Shown here in pieces: positions 47,509-56,870 of a DNA stretch of 64,000 nt (its first letter is position 1; every line of letters begins with the position of its first letter). The stretch lies in the NCBI RefSeq assembly GCF_003148475.1, contig NZ_QGGG01000004.1:1-64000 (forward strand), read 5' to 3'. Both the position numbers and the translations under genes were made by a program. The notes beneath the pieces were generated by a model, which was not told the DNA's origin, ran no database searches, and was given only the letters and a program-made list of their open reading frames with translations. This DNA comes from Pseudaminobacter salicylatoxidans. Lineage in GTDB: Bacteria > Pseudomonadota > Alphaproteobacteria > Rhizobiales > Rhizobiaceae.

Positions 47509-48365
47509 CGGTCCGCCTCCAGCGCCTGCGCCGCACGCCGGCGCGCCGCCAGCATGCCATGCTTGGGCGCGAGGAAAAAGGCGACGAGGAAGATCGCCGT
47601 CTGCAACACCACGATGATGCCGCCTGTCGCGCCGTTGAGGAAATAGCTGACATAAGCGCCGACGAAGCTGGTGGCCGCGCCGATGACCACCGCAATCACC
47701 AGCAGCCGCGGGAAGCGGTCGCTCAGCAGATAGGCGGTGGCACCCGGCGTCACGACCATGCAGATGACCAGAAAGGCCCCGACCGTCTGCAGCGCCGCCA
47801 CGGTGGAGGCCGACAGCAGCGTGAAGAACATGATCTTGAGCAGCGACGGGTTGAGACCGATCGAGCGCGCATGGCTCTCGTCGAAGAAAACGACCATCAG
47901 GTCCTTCCACTTCACCAGCAGGATCGCCAGCGACACGAAGCCGATGATGGCCAGTTGCAGCGTGTCCTCCGGCGTGATGGCAAGGATGTTGCCCAGCACG
48001 ATGGTCTGGATGTCCACCGAGGTGGGCGACAGCGAAACCATGAAAAGGCCGAGCCCGAAGAAGGAAGAGAAGATCAGGCCGATAATGGCATCTTCCTTGA
48101 GCCTGGTGCGCTGATTGAGGAAAAGCATCGCCGCCGCCGCGAGGCCGCCCGAAAAGAAGGCGCCGATGGAGAATGGCAGGCCCAGCATATAGGCGCCGGC
48201 CACCCCCGGCACGATGGAGTGCGAAAGCGCATCGCCGATCAGCGACCAGCCCTTGAGCATCAGATAGGCCGACAGAAAGGCGCAGACGCCGCCGACGAGG
48301 GCCGAAACCCACATGGCGTTGACCATGTAGCTGTAGGAGAACGGTTCGAGCAGCAGGGAACTCAT
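47505..48365 (-). CDS. sitC: Manganese/iron ABC transporter permease SitC
   Basis: 286 residues, ABC-3 type membrane subunit. It is paralogous to SitD, sharing [20 protein letters not shown] near the N-terminus. About eight helices; [20 protein letters not shown] and [19 protein letters not shown] are typical. The C-terminal tail is basic and cytoplasmic. It overlaps sitB upstream and sitD downstream by four bases each, giving tight translational coupling and equal subunit supply. Confidence 0.9.
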   Translation of the reverse strand: MSSLLLEPFSYSYMVNAMWVSALVGGVCAFLSAYLMLKGWSLIGDALSHSIVPGVAGAYMLGLPFSIGAFFSGGLAAAAMLFLNQRTRLKEDAIIGLIFSSFFGLGLFMVSLSPTSVDIQTIVLGNILAITPEDTLQLAIIGFVSLAILLVKWKDLMVVFFDESHARSIGLNPSLLKIMFFTLLSASTVAALQTVGAFLVICMVVTPGATAYLLSDRFPRLLVIAVVIGAATSFVGAYVSYFLNGATGGIIVVLQTAIFLVAFFLAPKHGMLAARRRAAQALEADR

Positions 48366-49267
48366 TCGCGCTCTCCGCTCCGCTTCTGCTTCATGTGGCC
48401 GTTTTCGCCGTAAAAGACCACCGGGCGCTCGTCATCGGTGATGACGGCAAGCCGGCGCCTGTCGTCGTCTTCGTGCAGGCCGGCGCCACCGAGCACGAAA
48501 TGGCGCAGCACGCCGCCGAAGGTCTTTTCCAGATTGGCCTGGGTGAACACCTCCTCGGTGCGGCCATGGGCAAGCACGGTGCGGTTCAAAAGCACGGTGC
48601 GGTCGCAGAATTCCGGAACGGAGCCCAGATTGTGCGTGGAAACGAGCATCACCCGGCCCTCTGCCCGCAACGCGCGCAACAGCTTGATGATTGCGTCCTC
48701 GGTCTTGACGTCGACGCCGGTAAAAGGCTCGTCGAGCAGGATGACGCGCCCGTCCTGCGCCAGTGCGCGGGCCAGGAAGACGCGCTTCTTCTGCCCGCCC
48801 GACAATTCGCCGATCTGGCGCTTGCGGAAATCGCTCATGCCGACACGGGCGAGCGCCGCCGCCACCGCCTCACGATCGGCGTGACGGGGAATGCGCATCA
48901 TGCCCATATGGCCGTAGCGCCCCATCATCACCACGTCCTCGACCAGAACGGGGAAGTTCCAGTCGACATCCTCGCTCTGCGGCACATAGGCCACGAGGTT
49001 CTGCTTCAAGGCCCGCTCCACCGGCTGGCCAAGAATGGAGATTTCGCCTTGCGCCAGCCGCACAAAGCCCATGATGGCCTTGAACAGCGTGGACTTGCCG
49101 GAACCGTTGACGCCGACCAGTGCCGTGATCGTACCGGTCGGGATCGCAAAGCTGGCATCACGCAGGGCGGTGTGGCCATTGCGGTAGGTGACGGTCGCAT
49201 TGCTGACCGCAAGTCCCTGCCCCGCATCGGAAGATACGGGGCCACGGGAGGGCGCGCGCTCATTCAT
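48362..49267 (-). CDS. sitB: Manganese/iron ABC transporter ATP-binding protein SitB
   Basis: 301 residues. A complete ABC ATPase: Walker [20 protein letters not shown]-loop [15 protein letters not shown] (the VPQ..DVDWNFP form is typical of Mn/Zn-type transporters), signature [18 protein letters not shown], Walker [13 protein letters not shown] and the switch His in STHNLGSV. The C-terminal 50 residues extend beyond the ATPase core ([20 protein letters not shown]) and are common in rhizobial SitB. It energises the SitCD channel on the cytoplasmic face. Confidence 0.92.
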   Translation of the reverse strand: MNERAPSRGPVSSDAGQGLAVSNATVTYRNGHTALRDASFAIPTGTITALVGVNGSGKSTLFKAIMGFVRLAQGEISILGQPVERALKQNLVAYVPQSEDVDWNFPVLVEDVVMMGRYGHMGMMRIPRHADREAVAAALARVGMSDFRKRQIGELSGGQKKRVFLARALAQDGRVILLDEPFTGVDVKTEDAIIKLLRALRAEGRVMLVSTHNLGSVPEFCDRTVLLNRTVLAHGRTEEVFTQANLEKTFGGVLRHFVLGGAGLHEDDDRRRLAVITDDERPVVFYGENGHMKQKRSGERE

Positions 49268-50172
49268 TGCGCCAGCCCCTTGGCGATGGTGTCGGAGGTC
49301 ACGCTGAGCAGGTCGATATAGGTCGGCACCGGCCCGTCGGCCTCGGTGAGCGAATCGACATAGAGCACGCCGCCATAGGTCGCGCCGGTCTCGCGCGCCA
49401 CCTGCCTGGCCGGCTTGTCGGAGATCGTGCTTTCGGAGAACACCACGGCGATGCCGTTTTGCCGGACCGCGTCGATCACCTTGCGCACCTGCTGCGGCGT
49501 TCCCTGCTGATCGGCGTTGATCGGCCACAGATAGAGTTCCTTCAGGCCGAAATCGCGCGCCAGATAGCTGAATGCCCCCTCGCTCGAAACGAGCCACCTT
49601 TTGTCCTCCGGAATGGCGGACAATTCCGCCCGGATAGGATCGATGGCGGCATTGATCTTGGCCTTGTAGGCTTCGGCATTCGCCTTGTAGGCCTCGGCGT
49701 TGGCCGGATCGTGCGTCACGAAGGCATCGCGGATATTGTCGACATAGGTGAGCGCGGCCGATGGCGACATCCAGGCATGAGGATTGGGCTTGCCGGTATA
49801 AGGCCCCTCGGCAATGCCCATCGGCTCGACGCCCTCCGAAACGACCACGCCCGGCACGTCCTTCAGGTTGTGGAAGAATTTCTCGAACCACAGTTCCAGA
49901 CCGAGCCCGTTCCACAGGATAAGCTGCCCGCCCTGCGCCTTGCGAATGTCGCCCGGCGTGGGCTGGTAATTGTGGATTTCGGCGCCCGGCTTGGTGATCG
50001 ATTCCACGGTCGCGGCATCGCCGGCCACGTTCCGTGCCATGTCGGCGATGACCGTGAAGGTCGTCACCGCCTTGAACTTCTCCTGCGCAAAAGCAAGCGC
50101 GGCCACCGACATGGCCGCGACAGCGCCCCCGATCATACCGGCGAGAACCGCGCGCCTGAGCTTATCCAGCAT
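49264..50172 (-). CDS. sitA: Manganese/iron ABC transporter substrate-binding protein SitA
   Basis: 302 residues. A signal peptide (about 1-31, ending ALAFA) leads into a ZnuA/SitA-type (cluster 9) metal-binding fold. Likely metal ligands are the His in [18 protein letters not shown], the His in [20 protein letters not shown], Glu in [16 protein letters not shown] and an Asp near the end. No His-rich loop of the zinc-specific type is present, which favours Mn/Fe over Zn. GAAGGATGAGGG precedes the ATG at 50172. It is first in the operon and shares a four-base overlap with sitB; a Mur-type operator lies 59 bp upstream. Confidence 0.93.
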   Translation of the reverse strand: MLDKLRRAVLAGMIGGAVAAMSVAALAFAQEKFKAVTTFTVIADMARNVAGDAATVESITKPGAEIHNYQPTPGDIRKAQGGQLILWNGLGLELWFEKFFHNLKDVPGVVVSEGVEPMGIAEGPYTGKPNPHAWMSPSAALTYVDNIRDAFVTHDPANAEAYKANAEAYKAKINAAIDPIRAELSAIPEDKRWLVSSEGAFSYLARDFGLKELYLWPINADQQGTPQQVRKVIDAVRQNGIAVVFSESTISDKPARQVARETGATYGGVLYVDSLTEADGPVPTYIDLLSVTSDTIAKGLAQ

Positions 50173-50230
50173 TCCCTCATCCTTCTTGCAACTAAATCTC
50201 ATCTGCATGTGTATACGGGCCATCACAACA

Positions 50231-50253
50231 TTGCAATTGCAATTCGTTTGCAA
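50231..50253. promoter_or_regulatory. Candidate Mur/Fur-family operator of sitABCD
   Basis: TTGCAA occurs three times: 50231-50236, 50237-50242 and 50248-50253. The last two form TTGCAATTCGTTTGCAA, an inverted repeat with a 5-base centre, close to the manganese-responsive sequences known for rhizobial sit promoters. On the minus strand a TATACA (50215-50210) downstream could be the -10, placing the repeats over the -35 region, as expected for repression when Mn is ample. Confidence 0.7.
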
Positions 50254-50255
50254 CA

Positions 50256-50513
50256 AGAAAAAGAAATGGCACACGACACCGGCAAGCCGGACAGCCCGCC
50301 ATCCTCACGAAACCGCCCAGGCGGTTGGCGTGAGGCCACGCAGTTCATTTACCGTCGCGCAGCTCTACGACCCCGTCAACCAATGTGCGCACACGCGGCC
50401 GCCCGTGCGCCGTCGTCAATGAGGGAAGGACGAGCCAGCGGGGCCGGATGAAATTTCATCTGCTTTGACCACTTCCTTCGCCGAAGCCGATATGCTACGG
50501 GCGAATCCCGAAT
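50256..50513. other. Intergenic region between sitA promoter and tRNA-Leu
   Basis: 258 bp without a supported gene. Part of the minus strand reads as a short open stretch ending LVDGVVELRDGK, too short to call. Near the tRNA, TTGACC (50465-50470) and TATGCT (50491-50496) with adjoining GATATG could be its promoter, with rather long spacing. Confidence 0.35.
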
Positions 50514-50598
50514 GCCCCTTTGGCGGAATTGGTAGACGCGGCGCACTCAAAATGCGTTTCCGAAAGGAGTGCTGGTTCGAGTCCGGCAAGGGGCACCA
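50514..50598 (+). tRNA. tRNA-Leu (CAA)
   Basis: The acceptor stem GCCCCTT (50514-50520) pairs with AAGGGGC (50588-50594), followed by A and the encoded CCA (50596-50598). The D-loop has GGTAGACGC, the anticodon loop CTCAAAA puts CAA at 50548-50550, a long variable arm marks a class II tRNA, and the T-loop reads GGTTCGAGTCC. It reads UUG leucine codons. Confidence 0.97.
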
Positions 50599-50643
50599 TA
50601 TACCCGGTCACAGCCGTTCATGGCTGCGGCGCATGATATCAGG

Positions 50644-50667
50644 AAGCCCGGTTTTCCGGGCTTTTTT
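50644..50667 (+). terminator. Rho-independent terminator after tRNA-Leu
   Basis: The stem AAGCCCGG / CCGGGCTT with a TTTT loop is followed by TTTT, ending 69 bases after the tRNA. Confidence 0.92.
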
Positions 50668-50805
50668 GTTGGCTCATACGCGCAGGCTGACCTGGCGAAC
50701 ACGCTGCGCGTCACCTGCGTCGCAGTCGGCCATGAACTCCCGGAAGAGACATCCGCCACAGCGGCGAAAGCCAGCCTCGCCACCGGGCTCCTTCTGCGTT
50801 TGCGC

Positions 50806-50955
50806 CTAGACAAACACCATTACGACGATCGCGCCGATGACGATAAGTATCAGACCACCGATCAGCATCGGCAGGAGGGTGCTTCCGGAATCACCACCGC
50901 TTGCCGCATCGCCTGTGGTCGTGACCGGCTTCTTCGGAGTTCGCTCATTGGCCAT
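50806..50955 (-). CDS. Small single-TM protein (49 residues)
   Basis: 49 residues, MANERTPKKPVTTTGDAASG followed by a Gly/Ser stretch and one strong membrane helix (LLPMLIGGLILIVIGAIVVM) ending VFV. GGGAG six bases before the ATG supports it. No homologue recognised; the form (polar tail plus a single C-terminal helix) is common among small inner-membrane proteins. It lies convergent to the tRNA transcript and divergent from the gene pair that follows, separated from it by 319 bp. Confidence 0.65.
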   Translation of the reverse strand: MANERTPKKPVTTTGDAASGGDSGSTLLPMLIGGLILIVIGAIVVMVFV

Positions 50956-51274
50956 TTCACACTCCCATGCCCGCTACGACATTCCACACTAAGGCGGGAT
51001 GGCCACCGCGTGAACCACAGATCGCGCACGGAAAAGCTGGGATGCGGGCTGGGAAGCGTGGCAGATCAACAGGCCATCTCAAGTCGGAGGGGATCCTTCA
51101 CCGTGTCGGGGTTGTCCGCAATGAAAGCCGGCACGATCGGCCAGCAGCTTTTCCGAATCTCGGACACGCCTGAACCGAGATCCTGCCCATAGGGATTTTC
51201 CCGGCTTGTGTTGAACCGCTCACCGCTGCAACCATGACTGAGCCTGACTTTACGCCGAGAGAAGGCAGCAGGAC
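50956..51274. other. Gap upstream of the HlyD-type gene pair
   Basis: 319 bp without a firmly supported gene. On the minus strand 51066-51281 is open and part of it (NPYGQDLGSGVSEIRKSCWP, then IVPAFIADNPDTVKDPLRLE) has the look of real protein, but there is no good start or ribosome site and the upstream end overlaps the gene at 51275. It may be the end of a decayed gene. Confidence 0.35.
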
Positions 51275-51841
51275 ATGTCACCAGTTATCCGGCCGACCGT
51301 GCTGGGGGGACTCGTCGAGATGTTCAGTCTGCTTGCCGGCCATGCCGCCTTCGCGCAGGAGACGGCCACGGCGCATCCGGCCGCAATCGAGCATTTGCCA
51401 TTCTTCATCACCGCTCCCGGCCAAACCGATGTCCTCTTCGTCGTCGTGGCCATATTCCTGGTGGCGATGATCCTCATCATCGGCAACCTCTACTTCCAGC
51501 TTCATGCCCTCCCGGAACGCGTGGCACATCGCACGAGCAAGGTTCAGCTGGAGATTGTGGCCGTCCTCGCACTGCTCGCTCTTTTCACCCACAATCACCT
51601 TTACTGGATTGCCGCCCTTCTGCTGGCCCTCGTCAGGCTGCCGGATTTGTCGACGCCGATGGCCTCGATGGCCGACTCGCTCAAGAAGCTTGCCGACCGG
51701 GCCGATGCCCTCCGCAGCGAGCGAAATTCACCTGCGGGCACGGCGCGGGCTCCCGACGCGCCCGAAGCTCGCGCCGCGGGAGAGGACATCCAGGACAATA
51801 CTGCGGCACCGGCTGCCGAGACGCCAAAAGATGGAAACTGA
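51275..51841 (+). CDS. Inner-membrane protein, partner of the HlyD-family gene
   Basis: 188 residues, not a recognised family. N-terminal signal-like or membrane segment (about 8-27), a second helix at about 52-72 (VLFVVVAIFLVAMILIIGNL), a third and perhaps fourth around 92-120 (IVAVLALLALFTHNHLYWIA), then a charged Ala/Pro-rich cytoplasmic tail. The gene ends three bases before the HlyD-type gene, so they are co-translated. The pair resembles E. coli yibI-yibH (DUF3302 plus HlyD-like) in arrangement; sequence-level homology was not tested. Confidence 0.75.
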   Translation: MSPVIRPTVLGGLVEMFSLLAGHAAFAQETATAHPAAIEHLPFFITAPGQTDVLFVVVAIFLVAMILIIGNLYFQLHALPERVAHRTSKVQLEIVAVLALLALFTHNHLYWIAALLLALVRLPDLSTPMASMADSLKKLADRADALRSERNSPAGTARAPDAPEARAAGEDIQDNTAAPAAETPKDGN

Positions 51842-51844
51842 GCC

Positions 51845-53077
51845 ATGTTGGAATTGCTGCTCTGTTCCATGGTCACGATTTTCCCGGACTATCTCTTTCG
51901 CCGCTACGTTCAGGGCAAGAGAATCGGGCGCGAACTGACCCTTTATTCCGTTTGGTATGAGTTGCGATGGGGCATCACGGCTTGTCTGCTGCTTACGATT
52001 TCACTGATCACCCTGATCTTCTACTTCCACCCCTCGACAACCAATGTCGCGGCCATTTTCCGTACGGTCACCATCCTTCCCGAAACGAGCGGTCGTGTCG
52101 CCGAAGTCTATGTGGACGTGAACGAAAAGGTCGAAGCTGGTGCACCCCTGTTCCGGCTCGACAGTTCCGAGCAGGAAGCCGCACGCGAGACGGCTCAACG
52201 ACGTATCGCTGAAGTCGATGCAGAGATTGCGGTGGCGCAGGTGGAACTGGCCGAAGCTGATGGCCGGATCAGGCAGGCGCAGGGCGCTCATTCCCAGGCC
52301 ATCAACGAACTGGAGACCAAAACCCAGTTGCGGGCACGAAACAAGGATGTCGTCGCGGCTCGTGAAATCGAGCGCCTGCAAGTCGCGGTTGATGCCCAAC
52401 AGGGCGCGGTCGACGCGGCGGTCGCCAACAAGCGGACCCTGGAAACGAAGCTGTCTTCACTTCTGCCCGCCCAGAAGGACAGCGCGGAAGCGGCCCTGGC
52501 CCAGGCACAGATCGATCTGGACAAAACGCTTGTCCGTGCCGGCATTGCCGGAACGGTCCAGCAGTTCACGCTTCGGCCCGGCGACATCGTCAATCCCATG
52601 CTGCGCGCGGCAGGCATCCTCGTTCCTGCCGAAGCAGGGCGCAAGGCCCTGATTGCAGGCTTTGGCCAGATCGAAGCGCAGGTCATGAAAGCCGGCATGA
52701 TCGCGGAGGTTACCTGCATCGGCAAACCCTTCACCATCATTCCAATGGTCGTAACGCAGGTCCAGGACGTTATTGCCGCGGGTCAAATCCGTCCGACCGA
52801 TCAACTGATCGATGTTCAGCAGATAGCGCGGCCGGGAACGATAACGGTCTTTCTGGAGCCGCTCTTCGCAGGGCAACTCGAGGGTATCCCGCCGGGAAGC
52901 AGTTGCATCGCCAATGCCTACACCAACAATCACGACGCCATCGCGTCAGGCAAGCTGAGCACGCCACATTCACTGTTCCTCCATGTGGTGGACACCGTCG
53001 GGGTCGTACATGCCATGATCTTGCGGATACAGGCGCTGCTGCTGCCGGTTCAAACCCTTGTCTTCAGCGGACATTGA
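51845..53077 (+). CDS. HlyD family membrane fusion protein
   Basis: 410 residues. One N-terminal membrane helix (about 43-64, TACLLLTISLITLIFYFHPS) anchors a periplasmic adaptor: a split biotinyl-lipoyl-like domain (VTILPETSGRVAEVYVDVNE, VEAGAPLFRLDSSEQEAARE), a long alpha-helical hairpin (about 108-215, Ala/Gln/Glu-rich coiled coil) and a beta-barrel region. A second hydrophobic stretch lies at the very C-terminus. It may form an efflux or secretion channel with an outer-membrane factor; no ATPase or pump is adjacent, only the small membrane partner. Confidence 0.87.
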   Translation: MLELLLCSMVTIFPDYLFRRYVQGKRIGRELTLYSVWYELRWGITACLLLTISLITLIFYFHPSTTNVAAIFRTVTILPETSGRVAEVYVDVNEKVEAGAPLFRLDSSEQEAARETAQRRIAEVDAEIAVAQVELAEADGRIRQAQGAHSQAINELETKTQLRARNKDVVAAREIERLQVAVDAQQGAVDAAVANKRTLETKLSSLLPAQKDSAEAALAQAQIDLDKTLVRAGIAGTVQQFTLRPGDIVNPMLRAAGILVPAEAGRKALIAGFGQIEAQVMKAGMIAEVTCIGKPFTIIPMVVTQVQDVIAAGQIRPTDQLIDVQQIARPGTITVFLEPLFAGQLEGIPPGSSCIANAYTNNHDAIASGKLSTPHSLFLHVVDTVGVVHAMILRIQALLLPVQTLVFSGH

Positions 53078-53313
53078 CTGGCGCCCACATCACGACAGCA
53101 CCGGTTCACGGATCGTTCGGGACGCCGGCCCGGGGCATCGGACAAAACCGGCCCTAAATCTGGAATTATACCCAGTCGCCGCGTTGCCCGCATTGGCTCA
53201 CATACGCCGCGCTGGCGCGCGCACGGGGTCATTCTGTCGATTTCGTGAAGCGTCCGCCATTGTGAAGCCACGGAAATCTTTCTAGACAAGGCAACCCACC
53301 AACGGAACATTCC

Positions 53314-53901
53314 ATGCTTCGCAGACTTTACGACTGGACCCTGTCGCTGGCCGCGCGCAAATCCGCCGAATGGTGGCTCGCCTTCATTGCCTTCGTGGAA
53401 AGCTCCGTCTTCCTCGTTCCGGCCGACGTGCTTTATCTGCCGATGGCGCTGTCACGGCCCGACCGGGCCTATCGCTACGCGCTGGTCGCCACCATCGCTT
53501 CGGTGCTGGGCGGCATCGCCGGCTGGTATCTCGGCTATTACGCCTATGAGAGCATCGCCAGGCCGGTGCTGGAATTCTACGGCAAGTTCGACGAGTTCGA
53601 AGCGCTCCGGACGTCTTCGGGCATGGGCTTCATCCTGCTGATGCTCGTCACCTCCGGCGTGGCCCATCTGCCGCCGATCAAGGTGGTGACGATCCTGGCC
53701 GGGGTCATGCATGTCAATCTGGGCCTGTTCATCGTCTCGGCGATCATCGCGCGCGGTGCGCGCTTCTTCTTCCTGGCCTGGCTGCTGCGCCGCTATGGCG
53801 CACCGATCCGCCATTTCATCGAGGAGCGCCTGGGGCTTATCGCGGGCGGTGCGGCGGCCGCGCTCATCGTTCTCTACGTCGCGGTCAGATACGCCCTCTG
53901 A
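53314..53901 (+). CDS. YqaA family membrane protein (DedA-like/SNARE-associated)
   Basis: 195 residues with four to five membrane segments. The family is recognisable from the N-terminal region (WWLAFIAFVESSVFLVPADV), GGIAGWYLGYYAYESIARPV and the re-entrant loop TSGVAHLPPIKVVTILAGV. DedA/VTT-type proteins are linked to lipid carrier flipping and membrane homeostasis. dsbB follows 30 bp downstream on the same strand, a conserved rhizobial pairing. The 236-bp region upstream holds nothing else I can name. Confidence 0.88.
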   Translation: MLRRLYDWTLSLAARKSAEWWLAFIAFVESSVFLVPADVLYLPMALSRPDRAYRYALVATIASVLGGIAGWYLGYYAYESIARPVLEFYGKFDEFEALRTSSGMGFILLMLVTSGVAHLPPIKVVTILAGVMHVNLGLFIVSAIIARGARFFFLAWLLRRYGAPIRHFIEERLGLIAGGAAAALIVLYVAVRYAL

Positions 53902-53931
53902 CCCCGCAAATCACGGCAACGGAAGACCCTC

Positions 53932-54447
53932 ATGTCCAGCCTCACCCAACCCACCAGCAGCGTCCAGACCGTCACCGCGCTCCTGCTGCTCGTCGCCATG
54001 GCGGCGGTTGTCGGCACGGCGCTCGGCTTCGAGCATATCGGCGGCTACATACCCTGCAAACTGTGCCTTGAGCAGCGCACGCCATACTATATCGGCGTGC
54101 CGCTGATGGCCGTCGCCGCGCTGTCGTCGACCCTGCACTGGCCAGCGATGATCACCCGCGGGCTTCTCCTGATCGGCGGCTTGCTGATGCTCTACGGCCT
54201 CGGCCTCGCGGCCTATCACTCGGGCGTCGAATGGGGCTGGTGGCCCGGTCCGGCCGACTGCACGGCGGTTTCGGCGCCGGTGAACACCAATGGCGGCGGC
54301 ATTCTCGACGCCCTCAACACGGTGATGCCACCCTCCTGCGAGAAGGCGGCCTTGCGTATCCTGGGTCTTTCCATGGCCGGCTGGAACGTCATCGCCAGCC
54401 TGATCCTGACGGTCATCGCCTTTCGCGGCGCGACCGGAAAGCCGTGA
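53932..54447 (+). CDS. dsbB: Disulfide bond formation protein DsbB
   Basis: 171 residues, four membrane helices. The first redox pair is C42-K-L-C45 (CKLC) between helices 1 and 2; the second pair, C110 and C136, lies in the periplasmic loop between helices 3 and 4, as in E. coli DsbB. It reoxidises DsbA with ubiquinone as electron acceptor. The ubiquinone link fits the presence of ubiG in the genome. Preceded by the YqaA gene on the same strand. Confidence 0.92.
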   Translation: MSSLTQPTSSVQTVTALLLLVAMAAVVGTALGFEHIGGYIPCKLCLEQRTPYYIGVPLMAVAALSSTLHWPAMITRGLLLIGGLLMLYGLGLAAYHSGVEWGWWPGPADCTAVSAPVNTNGGGILDALNTVMPPSCEKAALRILGLSMAGWNVIASLILTVIAFRGATGKP

Positions 54448-54584
54448 ATATCTGCAAAAAGGCGGCTTGAAACCATCAAATCGGGACGACGATTTGCATG
54501 AATCGTCGCCCCGGTCCCTCTCATTTTACCCAAAAGAGTGGCCATTTTCCACGAATACGGGCTCCCGATTTCCGGGATCAGCCT

Positions 54585-55142
54585 CTACGGTTCCAGTTCG
54601 ACATCCCAGTAGAGATAGTCCATCCAGCTTTCGTGCAGATAGTTGGGCGGGAACAGCCGGCCATTGTTGTGCAGGTCGTGCACGGTCGGCTGATAGGGCG
54701 TCTGCTTCGGCCACATCCTGGCCTGCGCCGGCATCAGCCCGCCCTTCTTCAGATTGCAGGGGGAGCAGGCGGCAACCACGTTCTCCCAGGTGGTGGCCCC
54801 GCCGCGATGGCGCGGGATGACATGATCGAAGGTCAGGTCCTCCGGGGTGCCGCAATACTGGCACTGGAAGCGATCGCGCAGGAACACGTTGAAGCGGGTG
54901 AAGGCCGGATAGCGCGACGGCTTGACGTAGGTCTTGAGACTGACGACGCTGGGCAGGCGCATCGAGAAGGACGGCGACGAAACCGCGTGCTCATATTCGG
55001 CGACGATGTTGACCCGGTCGAGGAACACAGCCTTGATGGCATCCTGCCACGACCAGAGCGACAAGGGGTAATAGCTGAGCGGGCGATAATCCGCGTTCAG
55101 CACAAGTGCGGGAAGGCCATCCGGTGAGACGGTGACCGTCAC
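54585..55142 (-). CDS. HNH endonuclease
   Basis: 185 residues. The HNH nuclease motif is complete: CQYCGTPEDLTFDHVIPRHR, then GGATTWENVVAACSPCNLKK, with the two CxxC pairs binding structural zinc, and His of the DH pair catalytic. This stand-alone type is conserved across alphaproteobacteria and is often called a 5-methylcytosine-restriction-like HNH protein; its role is not established. The start is GTG with AAGGAGG seven bases upstream. Neighbours are the convergent dsbB and, upstream on the same strand, the glycosylase gene. Confidence 0.9.
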   Translation of the reverse strand: MTVTVSPDGLPALVLNADYRPLSYYPLSLWSWQDAIKAVFLDRVNIVAEYEHAVSSPSFSMRLPSVVSLKTYVKPSRYPAFTRFNVFLRDRFQCQYCGTPEDLTFDHVIPRHRGGATTWENVVAACSPCNLKKGGLMPAQARMWPKQTPYQPTVHDLHNNGRLFPPNYLHESWMDYLYWDVELEP

Positions 55143-55252
55143 TGACGTACCTCCTTGTTCATCGAACCTGTCGGCGCAAATACTGTACGCCCGGCATGAC
55201 AGGGATGTGAAGCAGTTTCGGTGTCATTCACCCCGTGGAAAAAACACCGATT

Positions 55253-55912
55253 TCAGGCTTTTTTTGGCATTTGCGAGGGAGGTGCGGCGTCTCTGCCACG
55301 CGTTTCACGATAATATGACCAGAAAAGCCGGGCCGCGACGCCCCGCCACGGGCTCCATGATTCGGCCAGCCCGATCAGCGCTTTCTCGCCCGGGCGCGGG
55401 TCCACGCGGAGCGCCTGCCCCACCGCCGTTTGCAATGCCACGTCGCGCGCGGGAAATATGTCGGGATGGCCGGCGGCGAACAGCAGATAGACCTCCGCCG
55501 TCCACGGGCCGATGCCCGGCACGGCCGTCATGTGATGGATTGCATCCTCCGCGTCGAGCCTGCACAGATGATTGAGGTCGAGCCCCTCCTGAACGGCCCG
55601 CGACACGGCAAGCAGGGTGCGTATCTTGGGCCGCGACAGGCCGGCCTCGCGAAACACCGGCTCGCCCGCATCGAGCAGCGCCTGCGGGGTGAGCGGATCG
55701 ACCAGCCGGATCAGCCGCCCGAAGATGGCGTCGGCGCTGGCGCGCGACACCTGCTGCGAAACGATGATCGAGGCGAGGCTGAAAAACCCCGGTTCCGACA
55801 GCCGCAGCGGCACCTCGCCCGCCTGCGCGCGCACGTCGCTCAGGCGCGGATCGATGGCGCAGAGCGCGTCGAGCCCTTCGGCAATGTCGTCCAGGCAGGT
55901 GATTCGGCGCAT
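55253..55912 (-). CDS. DNA-3-methyladenine glycosylase II (AlkA-like)
   Basis: 219 residues. HhH-GPD superfamily: the helix-hairpin-helix is AVPGIGPWTAEVYLLFAAG at about 130-150 and the catalytic Asp lies in PARDVALQTAVGQAL. No iron-sulphur cluster is present, as in AlkA. It removes N3-methyladenine and similar bases by base-excision. The N-terminal E. coli AlkA domain is shortened, as in other alphaproteobacterial forms. Together with the ogt gene at 43.4 kb the genome has both direct reversal and excision of alkylated bases, in separate places. It is divergent from gluQRS with 73 bp between. Confidence 0.88.
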   Translation of the reverse strand: MRRITCLDDIAEGLDALCAIDPRLSDVRAQAGEVPLRLSEPGFFSLASIIVSQQVSRASADAIFGRLIRLVDPLTPQALLDAGEPVFREAGLSRPKIRTLLAVSRAVQEGLDLNHLCRLDAEDAIHHMTAVPGIGPWTAEVYLLFAAGHPDIFPARDVALQTAVGQALRVDPRPGEKALIGLAESWSPWRGVAARLFWSYYRETRGRDAAPPSQMPKKA

Positions 55913-55985
55913 GGGTCTTGTTCCGGTTCGGGCGGCAAAGTAGCAATCGGATCATGATCCGTTCAATCCGATACAGGCATTGCAG

Positions 55986-56870
55986 ATGAACTCTCCTGCC
56001 AGGCCGGTCTTCCGCTTCGCGCCAAGCCCGAACGGCGAATTGCATCTGGGCCATGCCTGTTCGGCGCTGCTCAACTCGGACCTTGCCGCAGCCCTGCGCG
56101 GCCGCCTGCTGCTGCGCATCGAGGATATCGACATCACCCGTTGCACGCCCGCCTTCGAGGCGGCGCTGCTGCGTGACCTTGCCTGGCTGGGCATAGGCTG
56201 GGAGGAGCCGGTCCGCCGCCAGTCGGAGCATTTCGGGGAATATCGGGTGCTGCTGCAGCGCCTGATCGATGAGGAGTTGGTCTACCCCGCCTTCATGAGC
56301 CGCGGCGAAATCCGCGCGCATATCGCACAGGTGGAGACCAGCGGCGCACGATGGCCGCGCGATCCCGACGGCGCGCCGCTCTATCCCGCCTCAGACAAAA
56401 CCCTTTCGCGCGCCGAGCGGCAGCGGCGCATCGACAGCGGCATGCCCTTCGCATGGCGGCTGGACATGGACGCAGCCCTCGCCCGCGTCGCCGCCCCGCT
56501 TTCATGGCAGGAATTTTCCGATATGACGCTGGCCGGAGCGGAAACCGTCGCGGCGCGCCCGCAGGACTGGGGCGACGTGGTGATCGCGCGGCGCGAAATC
56601 CCCACCAGCTATCATCTGTCGGTGATCGTCGACGATGCGTTGCAGGGCATCAGCCATGTGGTGCGCGGCCGCGACCTCTATTTCGCGACCGCCGTGCAGC
56701 GCCTGCTGCAAACCCTGCTGGGCCTGCCCGAGCCGCGCTATTTCCACCATCGCCTGATCCTCGGACCCGACGGGCGCAAGCTTTCCAAAAGCCTGGGCGA
56801 CAGCGGCCTTGCCGCCTTGCGCGCAAACGGCGTGACGCCGGAGGAAATCCGCCGGATGGTCGGGCTCTAG
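55986..56870 (+). CDS. gluQRS: Glutamyl-Q tRNA(Asp) synthetase
   Basis: 294 residues, the length of GluQRS rather than full GltX. The class I signatures are HLGH (residues 20-23; RFAPSPNGELHLGHACSAL) and KLSKS (265-269). It attaches glutamate to queuosine at the wobble base of tRNA-Asp and lacks the anticodon-binding domain of GluRS. The cysteine cluster that binds zinc in the E. coli enzyme (CxC...Y...C) is not present; only two cysteines occur elsewhere. The ATG at 55986 is chosen; a TTG two codons earlier is possible. A repeat element follows the stop codon. Confidence 0.93.
   Translation: MNSPARPVFRFAPSPNGELHLGHACSALLNSDLAAALRGRLLLRIEDIDITRCTPAFEAALLRDLAWLGIGWEEPVRRQSEHFGEYRVLLQRLIDEELVYPAFMSRGEIRAHIAQVETSGARWPRDPDGAPLYPASDKTLSRAERQRRIDSGMPFAWRLDMDAALARVAAPLSWQEFSDMTLAGAETVAARPQDWGDVVIARREIPTSYHLSVIVDDALQGISHVVRGRDLYFATAVQRLLQTLLGLPEPRYFHHRLILGPDGRKLSKSLGDSGLAALRANGVTPEEIRRMVGL

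Noticed and set aside
50514-53313. tRNA-Leu as the attachment site of a genomic island
   Set aside because: I found no direct repeat of the tRNA 3' end, no integrase and a normal terminator directly after the tRNA.
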